Below are positions 1 to 7,541 of a stretch of DNA of 52,080 bases, in pieces (the first letter of the stretch is position 1; each line of letters starts with the position of its first letter). The notes under the pieces are model-generated. The model was given only the letters and a program-made list of their open reading frames with translations, ran no database searches and was not told where the DNA came from. The DNA is from an uncultured Desulfobacteraceae bacterium (lineage in GTDB: Bacteria > Desulfobacterota > Desulfobacteria > Desulfobacterales > Desulfobacteraceae), in the NCBI GenBank assembly GCA_913041495.1, contig CAJWHT010000014.1, positions 1 through 52,080 on the forward strand, read 5' to 3'. The translations under genes were made by a program, and so were the position numbers.

Positions 1-3000
1 CCTTCGGTGACAAGCCCCTGGATTTCATCTGCTATTTTTCATCCACCTCGGCGGTCCTGGGGGATTTCGGAGCCTGTGACTACGCCATTGCCAACCGGTT
101 CATGGCTGCCTTTGCCCGGTACAAGAACCGTGTACAGTCCAAGGTGAAACATATCGCCATCCATTGGCCCCTCTGGAGAGACGGCGGCATGGGATTTGAC
201 TTTGACGGGGGGGCGCAGGTCTATCTGAAATCCAGCGGACAGCGTCTCCTTGAAACGGCGGAAGGGGTGGCATTGTTTGACCGGCTGATCGCCGGTGACG
301 GATCACAGCACCTGGTGCTGGCCGGGGTTCCCCAACGGCTCAAACGGTTTATGGGACTTGAGAAACCGGAACCGGTTGAGCAAATCAGTGCTGCGCCCGC
401 AAAGGGCGGCAGGCGTGCCGAGATGAAGGGACTGAGCCTGGCCCAGTGCCTGGCAGCCGATTTGAAATTACAGATCAGCCAGCTTCTGGGAATCGACGCC
501 AACCAATTGGATGCCGATGCCAATCTGGCCGATTTCGGGTTTGACTCCATTCTGTTTGCAAAATTTGCAGAGGCCCTGACCGTGTTTTACGGAACCGAGA
601 TCACCCCCTCCATCTTTTTCGGTAATCCCAGCATCGAACGGCTGGTGGACTACTTCCTGGAGAAACATTCCGGGCTCGTGGAAGGCTTTTATGGGGATAT
701 CCAGACGGGAACCGAAGATACCCGGCCCACGGCGGGAAAAGGGGAACAGGTCCTGCCCGCAGTTTCTTTGGCCAAGACTAAGGTCTCAGTCACCCCAAGG
801 CGCAGGAATACAAGATTTCTCTGCGCCCCCCCGGGTGAAACCGTCTCGGACGCCATTGCCATCATCGGCATGAGCGGGCGGTTTCCCCAGGCCCGGACCG
901 TTGATGAGATGTGGGAGATCCTGAAAGACGGCAAGGATGCGGTGTCTGAGATTCCCCTTGAGCGGTTTGACTGGCGCAAATACTACGGCACCGGTCCTGA
1001 ACCGGCAATGGTCTCCAACCGTTGCGGCATCGTACCCGGGGAGACCGAGTTTGATCCTTCGTTTTTTGAAATTTCTCCCAAGGAGGCCCGTGGGATGGAT
1101 CCCCGGCAGCGGCTGCTGCTCCAGGAGTCCTGGCGTGCCTTGGAGGATGCGGGCTACGGGCCCTCCCACATCCGGAAAAACCGGATGGGAATCTTCGTGG
1201 GCATGGAGTCCGGCGGTTCAGGGACGCCGGCCGGCGTAGAGAAGGGGATCACCTCGGATCACGAGGGGGTTTCGGCAGTGCGGCTGGCCTATTTCCTGAA
1301 TTTCCACGGTCCTGCCATGGCCATTAATACCTCCTGCTCTTCCGGGCTGGTGGCTGCGCATCAGGCCTGCTTAAGCCTTCGCACCGGCGAGTGCGATACT
1401 GCCATCGCCGCAGGGGTGAACCTCATGCTGAATCCCGACACCTTTGTGGGCTTAAGCAAGTCGGGAATGATGTCGCCGTCCGGGAAATGCTTTGCCTTTG
1501 ATAAACGGGCGGACGGCATGGTCCCCGGGGAGGCGGTGGTTTCCCTGGTGCTGAAACGGCTGTCCGATGCCGAACGGGACAATGACCCGGTATACGCAGT
1601 GATCCGGGGCAGCGCCATCAATTACGACGGAAAGACCAACGGCATCACCGCACCCAATCAGGATGCCCAGGCCGAACTGCTGAAGACGGTTTACGACCGG
1701 TACCGGATCGATCCCCGGGACATCGCCCATATCGTTACCCACGGCACCGGGACAAAACTGGGGGATTCCATTGAGATCAACGCCCTGGTGGATGCCTTCA
1801 AAGGGTATACGGGGGACGAACGGTTCTGCGCCCTGACATCCACCAAAACCAACTTCGGCCATTGCTTTGCCGCGTCGGGCCTGGTGAGCCTTGTCAGCCT
1901 GGTACAGGCCCTTCGTCACGGGACCATCCCCCAGAGCATTCATTTCAGCCAGGAGAACGATCATATCACCTGGAAGGAGTCTCCCTTTTATGTGAATACC
2001 GAGGCACGGCCCTGGCCCTCCGGAAAAGGGAACCTTCGCCTGGGTGCCGTCAGTGCATTCGGCATGAGCGGAACAAACGCCCATATGGTGGTGGAAAGCC
2101 ATGCCGGCAATGCCAGTGCCGGAGACATGCAAACCGATCCGTCATACCTTTTGGTGTTCTCAGCCAAACAGAAATCCGCCCTGGCGGAAAAGATCGGGGA
2201 TATGGCGGCATATCTGGGGAACAGCGAGGTCACAACGGCGGATCTGGCCGGCATTTGCAGGATATTGTCCAAGGGGCGCCACCATTTCATGCACCGCTGT
2301 GCGGTGGTGGTCCAGGACGTGGATGATGCCGTCCGTGTGCTCAGCCAGATGCGCAATGGTGAAAAATCCCCGAAAATTTTTCAGGGGAAGGTCCCCCGGG
2401 GATTCACCGGCCAGACGGCCATCCGATCCTATACGCAGGAGCTGCTCTCCCGGGCTGCGGACAACCGTCATGATATCGACGCCTATCGCGACATCCTGTA
2501 CGGCCTGGCCGAATTGTATTGTCAAGGGTATGATATCCCCCTGGAACGGTTGGTCAATGACATTGGGGTACCGGGCTTTCGTCTGCCCACCTATCCGTTT
2601 GCCAGGGACCGCCACGGCGTGTCCGGGCCGGCACCTCAGACGGCCAAGGATCAGGAAACGGGAATAAAAAAGGCCCTTCAGGTCTCTGACAGACAGGGGG
2701 AGCGATCCGTCTCATCCGTCAAGACGTCAGGCATTTCATTGACACCCCTTTCCGAAGATCACCTCCTTTCAGACCGGAAAACCATGCCGCCCCGGCGTCC
2801 CATTACCCTGTCGGATACAGGGAACGCCGCGCCGGAAACTGCGGTACCAGCGTTGCCGGACATATCCTTGCCGGCGGCACACGGGGATACTCCGCCGTCC
2901 AAGATCATTCTCACCATGACGGAGCCGGATCCTGCCGGATCATCAGGCGATACACCCAATAGCGGTATGGACGCCGGGGCAATACTGCAGACCTTGAAAA

Positions 3001-4178
3001 AAAGCCTGGCAGAGGCCCTGTACATGGATGAAGATGACATGGATACGGACGTGCCGTTTACGGAAATGGGCATGGATTCTATCATCGGCGTTGAGTGGAT
3101 CAAATCGGTGAATGAGGCCTTCGGCACGTCCGTTGAGGCCATCAAAATCTATGATTACCCGACCCTCCGAGAATTTGCCGGATTCATATCAGGGAAACCG
3201 GGAACAAGGCCACTCGGCGGTCCGGAAGGCGATAGCGAAAAAACAAAGGCCACCGACCCCATGATGCCGGATGATGTACCGGACAAAGGCTCCGGAAAGA
3301 TTGTGCTTGATATGCCAGGGCTTGCAGCGGAACCGGGACCTGCATCGGAACCGGGACCAAAAGATGCGGCCTTGCCCGGAAACCTGAGCGGGATTTTGAC
3401 GGCAAGCCTGGCAGAGGCCCTGTACATGGATGTCGATGATATCGACCCGGATATGCCCTTTACGGAGATGGGGATGGATTCGATTATCGGCGTGGAATGG
3501 ATCAAGGCGGTCAATGATGCCTTGGGCACGTCCATCGAGGCCATCAAGATCTATGACTATCCGACCCTCCGTGAGTTTGAGGGCTTTGCGGCCGGACAAT
3601 CGGGCAGCGTCGAAAGTTCCCCATCAAAACCGCCGGCTGTCGTGTTGCCGGATCTGAATACACCGGCACAAAGCCCGGCCATGACGCAGGAAAAGGTACC
3701 GGCCAAAGTGGTGCTTGATTTGCCGGCCAGTGGACCGGATACCCCGGCAGCTCCTCCGGTGTCCCGGGATACCGGGGGGGACGGCAACTTGCGGGGGATT
3801 TTGGCGGCAAGCCTGGCAGAGGCCCTGTATATGGATGAAGATGATATCGATCCGGATATGCCCTTTACGGAGATGGGGATGGATTCGATTATCGGTGTGG
3901 AATGGATCAAGTTGGTCAATGACGCCTTCGGTATGTCCATTGAGGCCATTCAGATCTATGACTACCCCACCCTCCGTGAGTTTGAGGCCTTTGTGGCGGG
4001 ACACCTGACAACAGGCACCGGCCAAGGTCCGGATAGTGCAGAAGATGCAGAGCTACCGGAAGCACAGACCCCACCGGCACCGCCCGCAACCCTGGAAGAG
4101 ATTTTAGCCCAGGTGCAGCAGGGGCTGCTGGATGTGGATGAGGCCGACAGGCTGCTGCAGGCATTGAAAATTGACTGA
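1..4178 (+). CDS. trans-AT PKS, C-terminal part: (KR)-ACP-KS-ACP-ACP-ACP, 5' truncated by window edge
   Basis: The frame is open from base 3, so the gene begins outside the window; the ATG at 102 is internal. In residues counted from base 3, the piece opens in a ketoreductase catalytic core (SSTS, then Tyr27 in DYAIAN) and its trans-AT-style IHWPLWRDGGM end. An ACP follows (Ser182 in GFDSI). A full ketosynthase spans about 283-701, with Cys445 in NTSCSSG and the two histidines in HGTGT and NFGH. The post-KS region ends in LPTYPF with no acyltransferase, so malonyl units must be loaded in trans. Three near-identical ACPs follow, with phosphopantetheine serines 1026, 1160 and 1295; each has Trp at Ser+6 (DSIIGVEW), the known flag for beta-branching ACPs. 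The last 30 residues (EEILAQVQQGLLDVDEADRLL) look like a docking helix. It is the first cluster gene seen and directly precedes the HCS cassette. Confidence 0.95.
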   Translation, partial: FGDKPLDFICYFSSTSAVLGDFGACDYAIANRFMAAFARYKNRVQSKVKHIAIHWPLWRDGGMGFDFDGGAQVYLKSSGQRLLETAEGVALFDRLIAGDGSQHLVLAGVPQRLKRFMGLEKPEPVEQISAAPAKGGRRAEMKGLSLAQCLAADLKLQISQLLGIDANQLDADANLADFGFDSILFAKFAEALTVFYGTEITPSIFFGNPSIERLVDYFLEKHSGLVEGFYGDIQTGTEDTRPTAGKGEQVLPAVSLAKTKVSVTPRRRNTRFLCAPPGETVSDAIAIIGMSGRFPQARTVDEMWEILKDGKDAVSEIPLERFDWRKYYGTGPEPAMVSNRCGIVPGETEFDPSFFEISPKEARGMDPRQRLLLQESWRALEDAGYGPSHIRKNRMGIFVGMESGGSGTPAGVEKGITSDHEGVSAVRLAYFLNFHGPAMAINTSCSSGLVAAHQACLSLRTGECDTAIAAGVNLMLNPDTFVGLSKSGMMSPSGKCFAFDKRADGMVPGEAVVSLVLKRLSDAERDNDPVYAVIRGSAINYDGKTNGITAPNQDAQAELLKTVYDRYRIDPRDIAHIVTHGTGTKLGDSIEINALVDAFKGYTGDERFCALTSTKTNFGHCFAASGLVSLVSLVQALRHGTIPQSIHFSQENDHITWKESPFYVNTEARPWPSGKGNLRLGAVSAFGMSGTNAHMVVESHAGNASAGDMQTDPSYLLVFSAKQKSALAEKIGDMAAYLGNSEVTTADLAGICRILSKGRHHFMHRCAVVVQDVDDAVRVLSQMRNGEKSPKIFQGKVPRGFTGQTAIRSYTQELLSRAADNRHDIDAYRDILYGLAELYCQGYDIPLERLVNDIGVPGFRLPTYPFARDRHGVSGPAPQTAKDQETGIKKALQVSDRQGERSVSSVKTSGISLTPLSEDHLLSDRKTMPPRRPITLSDTGNAAPETAVPALPDISLPAAHGDTPPSKIILTMTEPDPAGSSGDTPNSGMDAGAILQTLKKSLAEALYMDEDDMDTDVPFTEMGMDSIIGVEWIKSVNEAFGTSVEAIKIYDYPTLREFAGFISGKPGTRPLGGPEGDSEKTKATDPMMPDDVPDKGSGKIVLDMPGLAAEPGPASEPGPKDAALPGNLSGILTASLAEALYMDVDDIDPDMPFTEMGMDSIIGVEWIKAVNDALGTSIEAIKIYDYPTLREFEGFAAGQSGSVESSPSKPPAVVLPDLNTPAQSPAMTQEKVPAKVVLDLPASGPDTPAAPPVSRDTGGDGNLRGILAASLAEALYMDEDDIDPDMPFTEMGMDSIIGVEWIKLVNDAFGMSIEAIQIYDYPTLREFEAFVAGHLTTGTGQGPDSAEDAELPEAQTPPAPPATLEEILAQVQQGLLDVDEADRLLQALKID
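2992..3998 (+). repeat. Three tandem linker-plus-ACP units inside the PKS gene
   Basis: Three units of about 134-135 codons repeat with serines at nt 3078, 3480 and 3885. The ACP part is nearly identical in all three at DNA level; for example GGCAGAGGCCCTGTA recurs in each. The linkers also repeat a K-[IV]-[IV]-L element ahead of each ACP. This points to recent in-gene duplication. Tandem ACPs at a beta-branching step are known to raise throughput of the HCS reaction in other clusters. Confidence 0.92.
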
Positions 4179-4302
4179 GAAAAATAGGTGGTACAATTAT
4201 TGATAGGTTTATTCATAGGTTTACGGATCAACCGGATAGACATGAATCTATCGATTATTAAAAGAAAAATCGTCAACAAAGGTGGCGTCGCCGCCAATTG
4301 TG

Positions 4303-4330
4303 TTGACAGCATAAGGTGATCGCATAAAAC
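4303..4330 (+). promoter_or_regulatory. Candidate sigma70-like promoter ahead of the beta-branching cassette
   Basis: In the 204-bp gap 4179-4382, the largest in the cluster, a perfect -35 hexamer TTGACA (4303-4308) is followed 16 nt later by TAAAAC (4325-4330, 4 of 6 matches to the -10 consensus). The gap is clearly AT-richer than the flanking genes. A short GGGGG-ATAT-CCCCC hairpin followed by seven A (4331-4351) lies just downstream. It would look like a terminator only on the minus strand, where no gene is seen. Promoter activity is inferred. Confidence 0.4.
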
Positions 4331-4382
4331 GGGGGATATCCCCCAAAAAAAGAGATAAACAAACCAAGCGAAAGGTATATTG

Positions 4383-4631
4383 ATGGAGAAAGAGGCTATA
4401 TTCGAACTCGTTGTAACACATACCTGTGAGGTGATTCCGGCGCTGAAAACCCATTCGTTTAAACCCGAGGAAACCTTAAAGGAGCTGGGAGCAAACTCCC
4501 TGGACCGTACCGATATCCTGGATGACCTTATGGAATCACTGGGGCTGGATGTGCCCCGGGTGGAACTTTTCGGGACCAAAAATATCGGTGAACTGGTTGA
4601 TCTGCTGTATGAACATTCGCTTAAAAAGTAA
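4383..4631 (+). CDS. Free-standing donor acyl carrier protein of the HCS cassette (ACP-D)
   Basis: An 82-aa discrete ACP. The phosphopantetheine Ser lies in GANSLDRTDIL. The ANS[LV]DR form is characteristic of donor ACPs of beta-branching cassettes (relatives of PksAcpK and CurB), not of modular ACPs, which here read DSI. Its role would be to carry malonyl and then acetyl, which HCS adds to the beta-keto group of the chain on the triple ACP of the preceding PKS. The ATG at 4383 is preferred over the TTG at 4380 because AAAGG (4371-4375) sits 7 nt upstream of it. The stop lies 50 nt before the HCS gene. Confidence 0.92.
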   Translation: MEKEAIFELVVTHTCEVIPALKTHSFKPEETLKELGANSLDRTDILDDLMESLGLDVPRVELFGTKNIGELVDLLYEHSLKK

Positions 4632-4681
4632 CGCCCGCCCCGTTTTTTAGGGGAACAGGTGAAATGAGATAAGGAAACAAG

Positions 4682-5941
4682 ATGAGTATTGCAGGCATCG
4701 AAGCAATGAACGTATACGGGGGGGCGGCCTATCTGGACGTGGCGGAACTTGCGGCCCACAGGCAATTGGACAACCAGCGGTTTGAAAACCTGTTGATGAA
4801 GGAAAAAACCGTGGCCCTGCCCTATGAAGATCCCGTCTCCTTCGCGGTCAATGCGGCCAAACCGATTATCGACGCCCTTTCCGAAGACGAGAAGAACAGC
4901 ATTGAAATGGTGATCACCTGCACGGAATCGGGCATCGATTTCGGTAAATCCATGAGTACCTATGTCCATGATCACCTGGGACTGAAACGGAACTGCAGGC
5001 TGTTCGAGCTCAAGAACGCCTGTTATTCAGCCACCGCCGGGTACCAGAATGCCATCAACTTTATTTTGTCGGGTACCTCACCCGGTGCCAAGGCCCTGGT
5101 CATCGCCACGGACATTTCCAGATTCATCGTTGTTGACGGCGGGGATGCCCTGAGCCAGGACTGGTCGTTTGCGGAACCCAGTTCCGGAGCCGGGGCTGTG
5201 GCCATGCTGGTAGGGGATTCCCCGGTTGTCTTCCAGACGGATGTGGGGGCCAACGGTTATTACGGCTATGAAGTCATGGACACCTGCAGGCCGGTTCCCG
5301 ATTCCGAAGCCGGGGATTCGGACCTGTCGCTGATGTCCTATCTGGACTGCTGCGAGCAGTCCTTTAAGGAGTATTGCAAGCGGGTGGACGGTGTGGATTA
5401 CCAGAACACCTTTCATTACCTGACCTTCCACACCCCCTTTGGCGGGATGATCAAAGGCGCCCACCGCACCATGATGCGCAAAACGGTGAAAGCCCGTCCC
5501 CCCGTTATCGAGGCGGATTTCGAACAGCGGGTTGCCCCGGGGCTGAGTTATTGCCGGCGGGTGGGCAACATCATGGGGGGGACGGTGTTCTTATCCCTTG
5601 CCGGCACCATCGATGCCGGCAACTTTGATGCCCCAAAACGGATCGGCTGTTTTTCTTACGGGTCCGGATGCTGCTCCGAGTTTTACAGCGGCGTGGTTAC
5701 CCCGGCCGGGCAGCAGCGCCAGCACGGGTTCAACATCGAAGACCGCTTAGACCGGCGGTACCGCCTGTCCATGGATGAATACGAAACACTGCTGCGGGGA
5801 AGCGGTGCCGTGAAATTCGGCACCCGGAATCTTGAATCCGATTTCAGTATCATTCCCGGCCTGGACCCCTCACAGGGGGGCGAAAAACGGCTGTTCCTGG
5901 AGGGGATCCAGGAATTTCACCGGGAGTACAGGTGGTTCTGA
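4682..5941 (+). CDS. HMG-CoA synthase-like beta-branching enzyme (HCS)
   Basis: 419 aa, the usual length for polyketide HCS proteins such as CurD, PksG and MupH. It condenses acetyl-ACP-D with the beta-keto group of the ACP-bound polyketide to form an HMG-like branch. All three catalytic residues are visible: Glu82 (TCTESGIDFG), Cys114 (NACYSAT) and His250 (LTFHTPFGG), numbering that coincides with curacin CurD. This separates it from primary-metabolism HMG-CoA synthase only together with its context: a donor ACP upstream and two crotonases downstream. The stop TGA overlaps the ATG of the next gene by one base, so the two are translationally coupled. Confidence 0.96.
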   Translation: MSIAGIEAMNVYGGAAYLDVAELAAHRQLDNQRFENLLMKEKTVALPYEDPVSFAVNAAKPIIDALSEDEKNSIEMVITCTESGIDFGKSMSTYVHDHLGLKRNCRLFELKNACYSATAGYQNAINFILSGTSPGAKALVIATDISRFIVVDGGDALSQDWSFAEPSSGAGAVAMLVGDSPVVFQTDVGANGYYGYEVMDTCRPVPDSEAGDSDLSLMSYLDCCEQSFKEYCKRVDGVDYQNTFHYLTFHTPFGGMIKGAHRTMMRKTVKARPPVIEADFEQRVAPGLSYCRRVGNIMGGTVFLSLAGTIDAGNFDAPKRIGCFSYGSGCCSEFYSGVVTPAGQQRQHGFNIEDRLDRRYRLSMDEYETLLRGSGAVKFGTRNLESDFSIIPGLDPSQGGEKRLFLEGIQEFHREYRWF

Positions 5942-6702
5942 TGGATTATCAAACGGTGAGCGTCCGTTATGAAGCCCCGGTCTGTTTTTTAAGGCTGAAC
6001 CGGCCCGGGGCGGAAAATGCCATTAATTCTTTGATGGTGGAAGAGTGCCGGCAGGTGCTGCAGGCATGTGAAGATACGGTCACCATCGTGGTGTTAGAAG
6101 GGTTGCCACAGGTTTTCTGTACCGGGGCTGATTTTTCGGAAGTCGCCGCCCATGTGAACAGCGGACAGGCCGCCCCCGATCCTGAGCCGCTGTACGACCT
6201 GTGGCTCCAGCTTGCCACAGGACCCTACGTTACCATTGCCCATGTCCGGGGCAAGGTGAATGCGGGTGGGGTGGGGTTTGTGGCGGCATGCGATATTGCA
6301 CTGGCGGACGACACCGTGCGCGTCAGCCTGTCGGAAATGTTGTTCGGATTGTTTCCGGCCTGTGTCCTGCCCTTTCTCATCCGGCGGACAGGCCGTCAAA
6401 AGGCCCACTATCTGACGCTTACCACCGCCCCCGTATCGGTTCACAAGGCCCGTGAATGGGGGCTGATAGATGCCTGCGAGCCCAATAGCGACGCCCTGAT
6501 CCGCAAGCATCTGCTAAGGCTTCGGCGGCTGTCCAAAGCGGGAATTACCCGGTACAAACGGTATATGAACGGGCTGTCCGAACTGCCGCTTCAAATGAAA
6601 CCCCAGGCCGTTGCGGCCAATAAGGAGATTTTTTCCGACCCGCAGGTCCTTGGGGATATTGTCCGCTACAGGACCGAAGGGAAATTTCCGTGGGAAGCCT
6701 GA
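5941..6702 (+). CDS. Enoyl-CoA hydratase-like dehydratase ECH1 of the beta-branching cassette
   Basis: 253 aa from the ATG at 5941. A GTG at 5932 is also in frame, but the ATG forms a TGATG overlap with the HCS stop. It is a crotonase-fold protein with VFCTGADFSEV and GKVNAGGVGFVAACD forming the oxyanion-hole segments. The FGLFPACVLPFL stretch and the KAHYLTLTT segment are typical of the PksH/CurE/MupJ group. In that family the enzyme dehydrates the HMG-type ACP intermediate to the 3-methylglutaconyl form. Position between HCS and ECH2 supports the ECH1 assignment. Confidence 0.92.
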   Translation: MDYQTVSVRYEAPVCFLRLNRPGAENAINSLMVEECRQVLQACEDTVTIVVLEGLPQVFCTGADFSEVAAHVNSGQAAPDPEPLYDLWLQLATGPYVTIAHVRGKVNAGGVGFVAACDIALADDTVRVSLSEMLFGLFPACVLPFLIRRTGRQKAHYLTLTTAPVSVHKAREWGLIDACEPNSDALIRKHLLRLRRLSKAGITRYKRYMNGLSELPLQMKPQAVAANKEIFSDPQVLGDIVRYRTEGKFPWEA

Positions 6703-6773
6703 GGGGCCTGCCGCGGTTTTTGCAAGAAACAAGACGCCCCATTCGGGTCAAAACGCTATAACCGGAGAGACAC

Positions 6774-7523
6774 ATGGCTGAATCCGTTGTGAACATGGTG
6801 GAAATCGAACCGGGGATCATTCTGCTGAAAATGGAGGACAGGGTCCACCGGAACACCTTTTCCGCCGAATTGATATACGGATTAAAAGATGCGTTTGTCG
6901 CCATCGAATCAAACGATTCCTACAAGACGGTGGTGCTGACGGGATACGATAATTATTTTTGCTCCGGCGGTACCCAGGAGGGGCTGCTTGCCATCAACGA
7001 AGGAAAGGCGCAGTTTACTGAGGCAAATATCTACAGCCTGCCCCTGGCATGCAAGATCCCCGTTATATCCGCCATGCAGGGCCACGGCATCGGGGGCGGA
7101 TTTGCCTTCGGGCTGTTCGCCGATTTTGTGGTCCTGGGAAGGGAAAGCGTATACACCACCAACTTCATGAAGTACGGGTTTACCCCGGGCATGGGATCCA
7201 CCCTGGTGTTAACCGAAAAACTGGGGATCAGCCTTGCCGAGGAATTTTTATTCACCGCCCGGAACTTCAGGGGGGGCGAGCTGGAACAACGGGGGATTCC
7301 CTTCAAGGTGCTGCCCAGGGAAAAGGTGCTGCCCTACGCCCTGGACCTGGCCCGGGAGGTGGCGCAAAAACCGCGGGTTTCCCTGGTCACCCTGAAAGAT
7401 CATATGGTGGCGTCTCTTCGGGAGAGACTGCCGGCCGTCATCGAAAAAGAACTGGCCATGCATGACACAACCTTTCATCTGCCGGAAACAAAAGAGCGGA
7501 TCATGCGGTTGTTCGGGAAATAG
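6774..7523 (+). CDS. Enoyl-CoA hydratase-like decarboxylase ECH2 of the beta-branching cassette
   Basis: 249 aa. A second crotonase-fold enzyme, of the PksI/MupK/CurF-N group: YFCSGGTQEGLL, AMQGHGIGGGFAFGL and FMKYGFTPGMG are family hallmarks. Lys78 (in NEGKAQF) and His230 (in AMHDTTF) align by eye with the catalytic Lys and His reported for ECH2 decarboxylases. It removes CO2 from the 3-methylglutaconyl-ACP to leave the methyl-branched enoyl chain. In curacin and jamaicamide the ECH2 is fused to an ER-PKS; here it is a separate gene ending 18 nt before a PKS that begins with an ER. Confidence 0.93.
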   Translation: MAESVVNMVEIEPGIILLKMEDRVHRNTFSAELIYGLKDAFVAIESNDSYKTVVLTGYDNYFCSGGTQEGLLAINEGKAQFTEANIYSLPLACKIPVISAMQGHGIGGGFAFGLFADFVVLGRESVYTTNFMKYGFTPGMGSTLVLTEKLGISLAEEFLFTARNFRGGELEQRGIPFKVLPREKVLPYALDLAREVAQKPRVSLVTLKDHMVASLRERLPAVIEKELAMHDTTFHLPETKERIMRLFGK

Positions 7524-7541
7524 TGAAGGAGGCGATACATC

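Noticed and set aside
1452-2132. 226-aa minus-strand open frame inside the first PKS
   Set aside because: Antisense to the KS domain, no motif and no ribosome binding site.
4331-4351. GGGGG-ATAT-CCCCC with A-run as a terminator
   Set aside because: The A-run is on the wrong side for the + strand genes, and no minus-strand gene exists to need it.
3962-4975. 337-aa minus-strand open frame across the PKS end and cassette start
   Set aside because: It lies antisense to the conserved ACPs, the intergenic gap and the HCS gene, and has no domain signature; antisense shadow of GC-rich coding DNA.
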